57,474 nucleotides of DNA from Ignavibacteria bacterium (GCA_019912545.1 JAIOIK010000114.1:1-57474), one strand, 5' to 3'; counted from the first letter of the stretch, positions 33,734 to 41,964 are shown. A program made the numbers and translations. The notes: generated by a model not told the origin, from the letters alone.

Positions 33734-33907
33734 ATGACAAAACAATTCAAAATAGTAGTGGAAAAGCATGAAGACGGATATGTTGCATATCCAATTGGAA
33801 TTGAAGGAGTAATTGTTGGACAGGGAGATACATATGATGAAGCAATGTTAGATGTTAAATCTGCAATTAAGTTCCACATTGAGACATTCAATATTTTGCC
33901 GCAATAA
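33734..33907 (+). CDS. orphan HicB-like antitoxin domain protein
   Basis: 57 aa: KQFKIVVEKHEDGYVAYPIG, then a GQGDTYDEAMLDVKSAIKFH helix. This is the partial RNase-H-like fold of HicB, where a strand-turn-strand with DGYVA is followed by the G-x-G-x-T-x-E-A helix. The DNA-binding C-terminal domain of full HicB is missing and no HicA toxin ORF is next to it, so it may be a stand-alone HicB-like regulator or a remnant of a toxin-antitoxin pair. It lies 28 bases before the HAD gene. Confidence 0.7.
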   Translation: MTKQFKIVVEKHEDGYVAYPIGIEGVIVGQGDTYDEAMLDVKSAIKFHIETFNILPQ

Positions 33908-33935
33908 ACTCCATACTCCTAATTAATCTAATTTT

Positions 33936-34616
33936 ATGATAAAAGCTGTAGTTTTTGATTTAGATAATACATTAATTGACTTCATGCGGATGAAAAATAC
34001 CGCAGTTGAAGCCGCAACTAAAGCCATGATAGATGCCGGGCTGGACTATCCATACACAGAGATCCGAAATAAGATCGATGATATTTACAAAGAAAAAGGA
34101 ATTGAATACCAGCAGGTTTTTGATCAATTGCTAAATCATTTCATTGGCAGAATTGATAATAAGATACTCTCTGCCGGAGTAGTGGCATACAGAACAGCCC
34201 GTGAGGCCGAGTTGAATACATACCCACAGGTTATTCCAACTTTGATAAAGCTCATTAAGATGGGAATTCAGCTTGGAGTAGTCTCTGATGCTCCATCAAA
34301 AGAGGCGTGGCTAAGGTTGACGTATATCGGTTTGCATCACATGTTTGATGCAATTGTTACTTATGACGATTCCCGTGAAAGAAAGCCATCTCCTGTTCCG
34401 TTCAATCTTGTACTCGAAAAGCTTGGTGTTGCCGCAAAAGATGCATTGATGGTGGGCGACTGGGCAGAGCGCGATGTAGTTGGCGCCAAGAGCGTTGGCA
34501 TGAAAACAGCCTTTGCGAAATACGGCGATACTTTTGATACAAAAGTCCATGGCGCAGATTATGAGATAAATTCTGTGGCTGAGCTGGTGGATATAGTGAA
34601 GAAGGAGAACGCATAA
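33936..34616 (+). CDS. HAD-superfamily hydrolase
   Basis: 226 aa. HAD motif I is VVFDLDNTLID (nucleophile D9, acid D11 by count), motif II is LGVVSDAPS, motif III contains the Lys of ERKPSPVPF, and motif IV is MVGDWAERDVVGAKSVG. A helical cap lies between motifs I and II (about 15-95), as in subclass I phosphatases such as phosphoglycolate or nucleotide phosphatases. The substrate is not predictable. A GC-rich palindrome begins 4 bases after its stop, at the left edge of the GIY-YIG element. Confidence 0.88.
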   Translation: MIKAVVFDLDNTLIDFMRMKNTAVEAATKAMIDAGLDYPYTEIRNKIDDIYKEKGIEYQQVFDQLLNHFIGRIDNKILSAGVVAYRTAREAELNTYPQVIPTLIKLIKMGIQLGVVSDAPSKEAWLRLTYIGLHHMFDAIVTYDDSRERKPSPVPFNLVLEKLGVAAKDALMVGDWAERDVVGAKSVGMKTAFAKYGDTFDTKVHGADYEINSVAELVDIVKKENA

Positions 34617-34620
34617 ACTA

Positions 34621-34638
34621 TACCCGCGAAAGCGGGTA
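34621..34638 (+). repeat. left palindrome of the second GIY-YIG element
   Basis: TACCCGC-GAAA-GCGGGTA, a perfect 7-bp stem with a GAAA loop, located between the HAD stop and the GIY-YIG start. It has the same core and loop as the palindrome at 25457-25472, read in gene direction. Confidence 0.85.
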
Positions 34639-34640
34639 TC

Positions 34641-34988
34641 TTGATCATGAATACATATTTTGTTTATATATTGTCGAACATCAATAAAACCGTTTTATAT
34701 GTTGGATTTACAAATGATATAATACGTAGAATACAAGAGCACAAAGATAAAAAATACGATGGTTTTACAAAATTCTATAATGTAAACAGATTGGTATATT
34801 TTGAGAATCATGACACGGTTGAAGAAGCTATGCGTCGGGAAAAGCAATTGAAAAAATGGAACAGGGATTGGAAGAATAATCTTATAAACAAATGGAACCC
34901 AGATTGGAAAGATTTATCGGAGAATTTTAATAAGAAGTTAGCTGATTTAGAGTTTTTAGAACTATTATACAAAAATTTGAATAATTAA
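34641..34988 (+). CDS. GIY-YIG domain endonuclease (UPF0213-like)
   Basis: 115 aa from TTG 34641, or 113 from ATG 34647, which is more likely. The domain is YFVYILSNINKTVLYVGFTND (the GIY and YIG equivalents are VYI and YVG), then the RRIQEHKDK segment and YFENHDTVEEAMRREKQLKKW containing the catalytic glutamate. The tail NPDWKDLSENFNKKL is the part lost by a nonsense codon in the copy at 25090. Proteins of this size contain only the nuclease module, without a DNA-binding domain; their cellular role is unclear. The palindromes on both sides suggest it belongs to the repeat. Confidence 0.88.
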   Translation: MIMNTYFVYILSNINKTVLYVGFTNDIIRRIQEHKDKKYDGFTKFYNVNRLVYFENHDTVEEAMRREKQLKKWNRDWKNNLINKWNPDWKDLSENFNKKLADLEFLELLYKNLNN

Positions 34989-34996
34989 AAATAGAG

Positions 34997-35016
34997 ATTC
35001 CCGCTTTCGCGGGAAT
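34997..35016 (+). repeat. right palindrome of the second GIY-YIG element
   Basis: ATTCCCGC-TTTC-GCGGGAAT, an 8-bp perfect stem. It has the ATTCCC-N8-GGGAAT form known for the neisserial dRS3 repeats; this is a resemblance, not proof of relatedness. It ends 3 bases before the first possible start of acpS. Confidence 0.85.
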
Positions 35017-35019
35017 AGT

Positions 35020-35397
35020 TTGTTTATGATAAAAGGCGTAGGAATAGACATAATCGAAGTCTCGAGGATAAAAGGAATAATGGATAAGTACGGGGACAAG
35101 TTCTTTAACCGCATACTAACAGATAAAGAAATTGCGTACTGCAAGAGCTATGTCAATCCGGAAGTGCATTTTGCCGGAAGATTTGCCTCAAAGGAAGCAT
35201 ACAGTAAGGCAATCGGCACAGGAATATCAAAGGATTTTAAGTGGAAAGATATTGAGATATTGAATGATGAAAGAGGTAAACCGTATATACATCACCTCGC
35301 AGAAAACGAATATTCAAAATTCAAATATGAAATAAGCATTTCTCATACAAAGGATCACGGCTGCGCTGTTGTGATTTGTGAAGAACAGGGTTTGTAA
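35020..35397 (+). CDS. acpS: holo-[acyl-carrier-protein] synthase
   Basis: 125 aa from TTG 35020; ATG 35026 (MIKGVGIDII) is the more usual start. AcpS moves 4'-phosphopantetheine from CoA to acyl carrier protein. The Mg-binding GVGIDIIEVSRI near the N-terminus and RFASKEAYSKAIGTGI are the family signatures, and SISHTKDHGCAVVI is the C-terminal one. The length is normal. The palindrome ends 3 or 9 bases before the start, leaving little room for a ribosome binding site; this suggests that the repeat has replaced native upstream DNA. A likely client ACP is encoded at 57213. Confidence 0.94.
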   Translation: MFMIKGVGIDIIEVSRIKGIMDKYGDKFFNRILTDKEIAYCKSYVNPEVHFAGRFASKEAYSKAIGTGISKDFKWKDIEILNDERGKPYIHHLAENEYSKFKYEISISHTKDHGCAVVICEEQGL

Positions 35398-35435
35398 AAA
35401 TTTCGTAAGGCAAGTATTATTGAAGTAACCATAAT

Positions 35436-35465
35436 GAGATTGCTTTGTCGCTTTGCTCCTCGCAA
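35436..35465. repeat. fragment of a dispersed repeat
   Basis: The stretch GAGATTGCTTTGTCGCTTTG followed by CTCCTCGCAA resembles a repeat phrase found between genes in many bacteria. It lies in the acpS-DUF1460 intergenic region, between convergent genes. Confidence 0.4.
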
Positions 35466-35513
35466 ATCGAGTCCAACCTGTAAACTTAATACACTCAATT
35501 TACTCAAAACACT

Positions 35514-36392
35514 CTACACATCAAGTGGCCTTGCGACCATAATACCAGTCTTTTTGGAATCGCTTGACACATATTCCTGAAGTTCTTCCGGTGATATTAT
35601 CACTTTTTTGCTTTTGCTTGATGCATGCATGAAATATGTCCCGCCGCCTTCTTTGTAAACATATCCGGTGTGGGTTACATCAAGTCCCCCGATACTGGTT
35701 GTGGTAGCAATAATATCGCCGCTTTGCATCAGGTCATATGACTTCGAGATATCGCTTTTTGGAATATAATAATAATACCTGGAGTTTATTGCATCTTCGG
35801 CAGCGTTAATTCCTTCAACATTTGTACTTTCTGCAAGCTGTTTGTATGAACCGGTATGAGTTGACATGAAATTGATCTTTTTGTTGTACTCAACTCCGCC
35901 TATTTCGGCAGTGATATTTTTAACTATGCCTTTATCTTCATTATCGCTTATCCAGTCACAGAAATAATGCAAACGGCTTGCATAACCGTTCAAAGAACCT
36001 CCGCGGTAACGAACTTTCTTTAACTGGGCTTTATAATCATCAAAACTTGACTTTCCAAGCTTTATACAGCGCGCAAATACCAGGCAATTTTCAACAAAAG
36101 TAACGCAATCAAGTCCCGTTAAGTTGATTACCAATCCTTCGCTCATGCTCTTATCCAGAGTTCCGGCAACATAATCGGTATCAAGGAATGACTTCCCGAC
36201 TTCGACAATTACATCACCAATAGGTGAAGCAGAAATGCCAGCATCAAGCAAAACCTTAAACTTTTTCCTGCATAACACCTCATCATAATCATCATAAAAA
36301 TGGCGATAATTTATATTAGCGAGTCCGGATAATGGTGTTAGCAATAAGGCGCTTAGAGCAGTATTTTTAATAAATTTTCTACGTGATTGCAT
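35514..36392 (-). CDS. exported DUF1460 protein (amidase-like)
   Basis: 292 aa. The N-terminus MQSRRKFIKNTALSALLLTP has a twin-arginine-like signal, so export may use the Tat route. The DUF1460 domain follows, with LTGLDCVTFVENCLVFARC holding the probable catalytic cysteine and DVTHTGYVY plus YFMHASSKSKKV holding the histidine; a papain/NlpC-like fold is known for the family. Such proteins are annotated as N-acetylmuramoyl-alanine amidase-like and probably act on cell-wall peptides in the periplasm. It is 17 bases downstream of dnaB on the same strand. Confidence 0.85.
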   Translation of the reverse strand: MQSRRKFIKNTALSALLLTPLSGLANINYRHFYDDYDEVLCRKKFKVLLDAGISASPIGDVIVEVGKSFLDTDYVAGTLDKSMSEGLVINLTGLDCVTFVENCLVFARCIKLGKSSFDDYKAQLKKVRYRGGSLNGYASRLHYFCDWISDNEDKGIVKNITAEIGGVEYNKKINFMSTHTGSYKQLAESTNVEGINAAEDAINSRYYYYIPKSDISKSYDLMQSGDIIATTTSIGGLDVTHTGYVYKEGGGTYFMHASSKSKKVIISPEELQEYVSSDSKKTGIMVARPLDV

Positions 36393-36409
36393 GTACTCTG
36401 TTTGTATGA

Positions 36410-37864
36410 TTAAAAAGGTGCATCCTGCGGTGCATAATAAGCAGGTTCTGCATCTCTTGCCCGGTTTTCAAACTTGGCATAATTGTGAATGAACGTCAAT
36501 TTTGCTTCTCCAATAGGTCCATTACGCTGTTTGCCTACGATTACCTCGGCCAGTCCTGCTACTTCATGGAATTTCGGGTCATCTTTGCTCATAAATACCT
36601 CAGGCCTGTTTATAAATATTACTACGTCAGCATCCTGCTCAATTGCACCGGATTCCCTTAAGTCAGATAGCTGAGGGCGTTTTTCTTTACCGGCTCTATC
36701 TTCCACCTTACGGCTTAACTGAGATAACGCAACTACGGGAATATCAAGTTCCTTGGAAAGCTGCTTTAATCCCCTTGTAATATATGCGATCTCCAGATGT
36801 CTATCCAGATTTCCCCGGTTCGAGACTTCCATCAGCTGAAGGTAATCAACCATTACCATATCGATATTCTGTGTTGCCTTCATTCTTCTGGCCTTACTTC
36901 TAAGCTCCAGTAAGCTCAAAGGTGAAGAATCATCAATTATGATATTGATCTTATTATTCATTAACCTGGGAGTCTGCTTGGCGATCTTTGCCCAATCGCT
37001 CTCAGGCAGCCTGCCTGTCTTAAGTTTGGAAATGTCAACCCTTGCTTCAAGACAGATGAACCTCAAGGCAAGCTCGCGGTTCGACATTTCAATTGAAAAT
37101 ATTCCAACACTCTTGCCGTGATCTACCGCTGCATTCCTTGCGAAGTTCAAAGCAAGGGCAGTTTTACCGTGTGAAGGACGTCCGGCAATGATAATAAGCT
37201 CTGATTTCTGGAATCCGCCTGTTAGGGCATCAAGCTCATCATACCCTGATGGAACACCAAAGACCGATATTCCGCTTTCATGCCTTTCATGAATAAGCTC
37301 AACATACTCCATTGTATCGCGTACTTCATCTTTAATGTGAGAATAGTTCTTCTTTTGCAGATAATTTGTGATCTCAAGGATCTCCTGTTGGGCCTTATCA
37401 AGAAGGTTTTCTGTATTCATTGTAGGGTCATAACACTGCTCATTAAGCGAGTATGTAAGAAGTATCATATCCCGTTTGATCCAGTTTTCAAGAACCTTGT
37501 TGGCTGAATAAATTATGCTTTCCTGCGAAGAAAACGCAGTCGAAAGTTCTGCAAGGTAAAACGGACCGCCCACTGCTTCAAGCTCAGCCCTGGATTTCAG
37601 TTCTTCAGTAAGAGTTATAAGGTCCACAGGTTCATTGCGGTCTCTTAGCTCACTAATTGCCCTGTAAATAAGGCCGTTCGCATTCACGTAAAAATGTTTA
37701 GGCTTAAGTATAGTTGTGACAGCATCAATAAGCGAGTTATCGATTATCATTCCGCCAAGAATGTTCATTTCCAGTTCACGGCTATGAGGCGGTACTTTAC
37801 CTGCATAAAGTACTTCATCGGAAACATTTTTAAGCTCTGTAATATTATTTTTTTGCTTTGCCAA
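36410..37864 (-). CDS. dnaB: replicative DNA helicase DnaB
   Basis: 484 aa. The N-terminal domain (about 20-125) starts at PPHSRELEMNILGGMIID, and the RecA-like C-terminal domain (about 195-465) has Walker A GRPSHGKTALALNFA, Walker B VMVDYLQLM, DRHLEIAYITRGLKQLSKEL and QLSRKVEDR. DnaB unwinds DNA at the fork as a hexamer. No intein is present. Its ATG is 2 bases after the udg stop, so it is co-transcribed with udg and coaBC. Confidence 0.96.
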   Translation of the reverse strand: MAKQKNNITELKNVSDEVLYAGKVPPHSRELEMNILGGMIIDNSLIDAVTTILKPKHFYVNANGLIYRAISELRDRNEPVDLITLTEELKSRAELEAVGGPFYLAELSTAFSSQESIIYSANKVLENWIKRDMILLTYSLNEQCYDPTMNTENLLDKAQQEILEITNYLQKKNYSHIKDEVRDTMEYVELIHERHESGISVFGVPSGYDELDALTGGFQKSELIIIAGRPSHGKTALALNFARNAAVDHGKSVGIFSIEMSNRELALRFICLEARVDISKLKTGRLPESDWAKIAKQTPRLMNNKINIIIDDSSPLSLLELRSKARRMKATQNIDMVMVDYLQLMEVSNRGNLDRHLEIAYITRGLKQLSKELDIPVVALSQLSRKVEDRAGKEKRPQLSDLRESGAIEQDADVVIFINRPEVFMSKDDPKFHEVAGLAEVIVGKQRNGPIGEAKLTFIHNYAKFENRARDAEPAYYAPQDAPF

Positions 37865-37866
37865 TT

Positions 37867-38718
37867 TTATTTCATACCTTTTGATTCGATTGTTTTGCCC
37901 GTCATTTCTTCATAGAGGGCTTTGAGCTGAAGCATATCATCCCATGTGGGGCGTTTCCAGTTAGGGTTTCTTAGTAATGCCGCCGGATGAAACGTAACCA
38001 TAACTTTCCATCCTTTATAATTATGAATTTTACCCCTGAGTTTTGCCAGAGGTTCCTTGGTTTTTAAGAGTGATTCGGCAGCTACTCTGCCAAGCAGTAA
38101 AATAAGTTTTGGATTAACTAATTTCAATTGCTTTTCAAGGTACGGCCTGCATGCCTCAACCTCAATCGGCAAAGGATTCCGGTTTCCGGGCGGGCGGCTC
38201 TTTAGAATATTGCATATAAACACCTCTTCACGTGCAAATCCGGTAGCATCAAGTATCTTGTTGAGTAATTGCCCTGCCCTGCCAACAAAGGGCTCGCCCT
38301 GAGCATCTTCATCTGCGCCGGGAGCCTCGCCGATCACAACAATATCAGCGTTTGGATTCCCGACGCCGAAAACAAAATTTGTCCTGGTTTTCCAAAGTTC
38401 GCACTTTTTGCAGTCATGAATGAGTGAATTCAACTGATCTAGTGATTCTGCAAATTCCCATTCTTCACGCTTCACAGTTTCATTGCCGAAAATGTCCATT
38501 TCTGCAACACCTCCGGTTTCCTTTTCGGATTTCTCAGTTTTCAAAGGTATAGTTTTAACTTTTTTCCCCACTTGATTTAATTCCTCACTTTTCGGATCAG
38601 ATGCTTTCTTTAGCTCAATTCCGTTATCAATTAATAACCTGTCATGGTAAAATCTTTCGAAGTTCTGTACAAACTTTTCTGTCTGGCTGATCAGGTCATC
38701 TAATTTATCATTACTCAT
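37867..38718 (-). CDS. uracil-DNA glycosylase, family 4 type
   Basis: 283 aa, longer than a minimal enzyme because of about 90 N-terminal residues of low conservation. The catalytic domain (about 95-280) has the four Fe-S cysteines: two in HDCKKCEL, one in VFICNILKSRPPGNR and one in VEACRPYL. Motif A is GEAPGADEDAQGEPFVGRAG; motif B is HPAALLRNP. It removes uracil from DNA to begin base excision repair. It overlaps coaBC by 4 bases (ATGA at 38715-38718). The N-terminal extension resembles the one seen in phage-type or Bacteroidota homologues. Confidence 0.9.
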   Translation of the reverse strand: MSNDKLDDLISQTEKFVQNFERFYHDRLLIDNGIELKKASDPKSEELNQVGKKVKTIPLKTEKSEKETGGVAEMDIFGNETVKREEWEFAESLDQLNSLIHDCKKCELWKTRTNFVFGVGNPNADIVVIGEAPGADEDAQGEPFVGRAGQLLNKILDATGFAREEVFICNILKSRPPGNRNPLPIEVEACRPYLEKQLKLVNPKLILLLGRVAAESLLKTKEPLAKLRGKIHNYKGWKVMVTFHPAALLRNPNWKRPTWDDMLQLKALYEEMTGKTIESKGMK

Positions 38719-39938
38719 AGTTCAATCATTTTAGATAGAATAATATTTGCTGACTCATACTTCGTCATCTTTTCAAATTTCTCCTGTAAACCATTTCTGG
38801 TGATGATAGTAATAACATTAGTTTCAGTTCCGAATCCTGCACCCTCAACTTTGGGATTATTGACAACTATCATATCAAGATTCTTCTTATTTAATTTGTC
38901 TTTAGCATAATCAATTTCATTTTCAGTTTCTAAGGCAAATCCAACGAGCTTAAATGAACCTTTGTTTTCGCCAAGATACTTCAGTATATCAATGGTCTTT
39001 TCAGTTTCAATCGTTAAGTTATCTTCGGAAGATTTCTTCAGTTTTCCTTCTATCTTTTTTGAAGGCTTATAATCAGCTACAGCCGCAGACATTATGACAT
39101 AATCCATACCAATTGTGTTTGAGTTAACGGCATTAAACATCTCATCGGATGTTTTAACATCAATTCTCTTAACGTTTAGAGGCGTTTCAAGGAGTGTAGG
39201 GCCCGCAATTAGAGTAACTTCCGCTCCCTGCTGCATTGCAGCTTTTGCAAGGCTGAATCCCATTTTACCGGTTGAATAGTTACCAAGGAATCTCACATCA
39301 TCAATTGGTTCATAAGTCGGTCCCGCAGTAATTAATATTTTCTTACCTTTGAGCGGTCTTCTTTCAAATTCACCTGAGAGAAACTTTGCTGCATATTCAA
39401 ATATTTCAGTTGGTTCAGGCATTCTTCCCGCTCCGTGCAATCCGCTAGCAAGTTCACCTGTTGCCGGGGGTATAACCCAATATCCAAACTCTTTTAGCCT
39501 TGAAATATTTTGTGCTGTGACCTCATTACTCAGCATATCTTCATCCATTGCCGGCGAAACAATAACAGGACATCGTGCTGAAAGCACAGTTGCTGCTAAA
39601 AAATTATCGCTGATGCCGCAAGCAAGCTTGGCAATTGTATTTGCCGTTGCGGGGGCAATAATAAATAGATCTGCCCACAATCCGGTATAAACATGCCATG
39701 TTTTGTTTTCAACTGTTTCAGTTTTGGCTGGATCAACTTCGGGGAAAAGATTAATAAGGACTTCATTTCCGGATAGAGCAGAAAGCGTTACCGGTGATAC
39801 AAAATTTAAGGCAGAAGGGGTCATAATAACCCGAACTTCCGCCTCTTGTTTTTTGAACAATCTTACAAGCTCAACACTTTTGTAAGCCGCTATGCCGCCT
39901 GAAATTCCGAGTAATATTTTTTTTCCTTTTAAAGACAT
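38715..39938 (-). CDS. coaBC: bifunctional phosphopantothenoylcysteine decarboxylase/synthetase CoaBC
   Basis: 407 aa. The N-terminal flavoprotein CoaC domain (about 1-185) has GISGGIAAYKSVEL and IAPATANTIAKLACGISDN. The C-terminal CoaB domain (about 190-407) has ITAGPTYEPIDDVRFLGNYSTGKMG and the GFALETEN motif. Two catalytic CoaC positions differ from E. coli Dfp: PAMN reads PAMD here, and the ACGD-like loop reads LASGLHGAGRM, with Ser in place of Cys. I recall this pairing in other Bacteroidota, so it is probably a lineage variant. Forms the coenzyme A route with CoaX. Confidence 0.93.
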   Translation of the reverse strand: MSLKGKKILLGISGGIAAYKSVELVRLFKKQEAEVRVIMTPSALNFVSPVTLSALSGNEVLINLFPEVDPAKTETVENKTWHVYTGLWADLFIIAPATANTIAKLACGISDNFLAATVLSARCPVIVSPAMDEDMLSNEVTAQNISRLKEFGYWVIPPATGELASGLHGAGRMPEPTEIFEYAAKFLSGEFERRPLKGKKILITAGPTYEPIDDVRFLGNYSTGKMGFSLAKAAMQQGAEVTLIAGPTLLETPLNVKRIDVKTSDEMFNAVNSNTIGMDYVIMSAAVADYKPSKKIEGKLKKSSEDNLTIETEKTIDILKYLGENKGSFKLVGFALETENEIDYAKDKLNKKNLDMIVVNNPKVEGAGFGTETNVITIITRNGLQEKFEKMTKYESANIILSKMIEL

Positions 39939-39972
39939 CCAGGCTGAAAGCTTATAGAATTATTTTAGTAAA

Positions 39973-40275
39973 TTAGTCTGCCGGTTCTTCAGTTCTTGCC
40001 CTGAATTCAAGGTCATCGTTCAAAAGTTCATCAAGTCCCATTTCGGTTGATTTAGTCCTTGACTCAAACTCAATACTGATATTCATTTTATCTTTGCTTA
40101 CTACAGTATCATCATTATCGTCTTCGGCTTTCATAAGCGGCTCGACCCTCTGGTTGTATTCAAGCTTGGTCTCATCACTGATCTGCCGCGCTCGTTTTGC
40201 AGCGACAATCACTGCCTCGTAGATATTCCCAGCTTTGGATTCAACTTCTTCTATTTCAAGCGGTTTGATTCTCAT
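39973..40275 (-). CDS. rpoZ: RNA polymerase subunit omega (RpoZ-type)
   Basis: 100 aa. The first 50 residues, IKPLEIEEVESKAGNIYEAVIVAAKRARQI, match the Rpb6/omega fold found in Bacteroidota and Chlorobi. The C-terminal half is acidic and probably disordered. Omega helps assemble the polymerase and mediates ppGpp binding in some bacteria. Position between gmk and coaBC is the common arrangement. Confidence 0.85.
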   Translation of the reverse strand: MRIKPLEIEEVESKAGNIYEAVIVAAKRARQISDETKLEYNQRVEPLMKAEDDNDDTVVSKDKMNISIEFESRTKSTEMGLDELLNDDLEFRARTEEPAD

Positions 40276-40302
40276 TTTGTTTAACCTTCTATATGCTTTA
40301 AA

Positions 40303-40863
40303 TTATTTATTTAATTTCTCTTTTATGATCTTCGCAGTTTCGTTTACTGCATCCTCCAGGCCATGACTGTTATCAACAACATAATCGAACTCATGTTTTT
40401 TCTCTACTTCCATCTTGATCCTTGAGGTTCTTTTTTCTATCTCTTCGTCTGATTCAGTTTTGCGGTTCTTTAGCCTTCTGATCAATTCTTCAACCGGAAC
40501 TTCGATAAAAATACTAACAGCTTCGGGATAAAGTTTCTTGATTGAAAGTGCGCCTTTTACATCCAGGTCTAATACAAGATTTCCTGCGCTGCTGCCGGAA
40601 TCAACATACTTACTGATCTCGCTTTTAAGTGTTCCATAAAAATTACCATGTACTTCTTCAAATTCAGCAAACTCATTACTCTCAATATGCTTATTGAACA
40701 TCTCCGGAGTTATGAAATGATAATCTTTCCCGTCAGTTTCGGTATCTCTTTTCCTGCGGGTAGTAGCAGAAACCGAAAATTTCAACCCGGGAATCTTTTT
40801 GAATAATTCCCTGATAATTGTCGTTTTACCCGCTCCGCTTGGTGCACTAATCACAAAAAGCAT
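40303..40863 (-). CDS. gmk: guanylate kinase
   Basis: 186 aa. P-loop SAPSGAGKTTI at residues 6-16, GMP-binding SATTRRKRDTETDGKDYHF and HGNFYGT, the LVLDLDVKGAL strand and a normal C-terminal NKI region. It phosphorylates GMP to GDP. Start ATG 40863 has no clear upstream ribosome binding site. Lies between yicC and rpoZ in the widespread yicC-gmk-rpoZ-coaBC cluster. Confidence 0.95.
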   Translation of the reverse strand: MLFVISAPSGAGKTTIIRELFKKIPGLKFSVSATTRRKRDTETDGKDYHFITPEMFNKHIESNEFAEFEEVHGNFYGTLKSEISKYVDSGSSAGNLVLDLDVKGALSIKKLYPEAVSIFIEVPVEELIRRLKNRKTESDEEIEKRTSRIKMEVEKKHEFDYVVDNSHGLEDAVNETAKIIKEKLNK

Positions 40864-41056
40864 TAATATTTAATATCGTTAAATTTTTGATTTTTTGAAA
40901 GTCAAAAAGAATCATAAAAATGACTAAAAAAGCACTCTAATTAAGAAAAGACACCAATTGGGTTTCAGGCTTCATGTCTTCGGCATGCCACATGACAGTT
41001 TCATTTTGCAGCTTCTAACCCAAAACCTGTTGAAATCGGGCGGAGCGTGATTGAAA

Positions 41057-41070
41057 TCCCCCTTGGGGGA
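41057..41070 (-). terminator. possible weak terminator after yicC
   Basis: TCCCCC-TT-GGGGGA lies 12 bases after the yicC stop on the minus strand and is followed by a short T-rich stretch. It may be part of a dispersed repeat rather than a terminator. The remaining gap to gmk (40864-41056) shows only a weak inverted pair (TTGGGTTT/AACCCAA) and no gene. Confidence 0.35.
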
Positions 41071-41082
41071 CAACTCACTGCC

Positions 41083-41964
41083 TTACTCTATATTCTGCAG
41101 CTGTTCCTTGATCTTCTCAAGCTCTTCCTTCATCTCAACTACATGCTGCGAGATATCTGAGCTGTTTGATTTTGAAGCGATGGTATTTATTTCACGGTTC
41201 ATTTCCTGAACGAGGAAGTTAAGCCTGCGGCCGGAGAGCTCTTTTTCTTTAACATTATTTTTGAAGTACTCTATGTGTGATTTAGCGCGAATGACCTCTT
41301 CAGTGATATCAAGCCTGTCGCTTATCATGATAAGCTCATACTCAAGCCTGTTATTATCAGCCTGAATACCGGCTTCTGCGATAAGTCCGTTGACTTTTTC
41401 CATCATTTTTGCTTTCGTATCTTTTATGTTCTTTGCAGATTGCTTCTTCACAAACTCCAGCTTTTTATCAATTGAACTTATCCTGCTCATAATATCTTTT
41501 TCAAGAACTTTGCCTTCTTTATTCTTCATCATGTAAAGATCACTTACCGCAGCGATAATTGTCTTCCTGATATCACTCCAATATTCAGTAATATCTTCGC
41601 TTTCATCCCCTTTGAATATTTCGGAGAACTTTAAGATATGATCGAGCTTAATTTCTTCCTTTATACCGGTTGCTTTTTTGATACCAACAAGCAGTCTATG
41701 ATAATCCCGGATCACATCCGGTTGAATCTGAAGATTGACTGTGCTCTCAATGCCCCTATCCAGTGAAAGCTGAACAGTAACTTTCCCCCGAGATATCTGT
41801 TTACTGATAACTTCCTTAATTTCGTTTTCCTTATCTGAAAACGACTGGGGCAGGCGGCAGGAAACCTCAAGGAATTTACTGTTTATGCTTCTCAGTTCAA
41901 CCCCGATACTCATTTTTTTCAGGCTTTTGGAAGCTTTTCCGAATCCCGTCATACTGATGATCAT
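41083..41964 (-). CDS. yicC: YicC family endoribonuclease
   Basis: 293 aa. The N-terminal YicC domain starts MTGFGKASKS and has ELRSINSKFLEVSCRLPQ; the C-terminal DUF1732 part has HIEYFKNNVKEKELSGRRLN followed by FLVQEMNREINTIASKSN, the most conserved region, with the two acidic residues proposed for metal binding. YicC of E. coli degrades certain small RNAs. It overlaps the LOG gene by 4 bases (41961-41964). Confidence 0.92.
   Translation of the reverse strand: MIISMTGFGKASKSLKKMSIGVELRSINSKFLEVSCRLPQSFSDKENEIKEVISKQISRGKVTVQLSLDRGIESTVNLQIQPDVIRDYHRLLVGIKKATGIKEEIKLDHILKFSEIFKGDESEDITEYWSDIRKTIIAAVSDLYMMKNKEGKVLEKDIMSRISSIDKKLEFVKKQSAKNIKDTKAKMMEKVNGLIAEAGIQADNNRLEYELIMISDRLDITEEVIRAKSHIEYFKNNVKEKELSGRRLNFLVQEMNREINTIASKSNSSDISQHVVEMKEELEKIKEQLQNIE

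Larger units (their letters stand above)
34621..35016 (+). mobile_element. GIY-YIG mobile-element-like unit, second copy
   Basis: A single GIY-YIG gene bounded by two short palindromes with identical CCCGC/GCGGG cores but opposite loops: GAAA on the left and TTTC on the right, so the two ends are also inverted repeats of each other. The block is 396 bases and fits tightly between the HAD gene and acpS. It has the same plan as the block at 24876-25509. Mobility is inferred. Confidence 0.55.
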
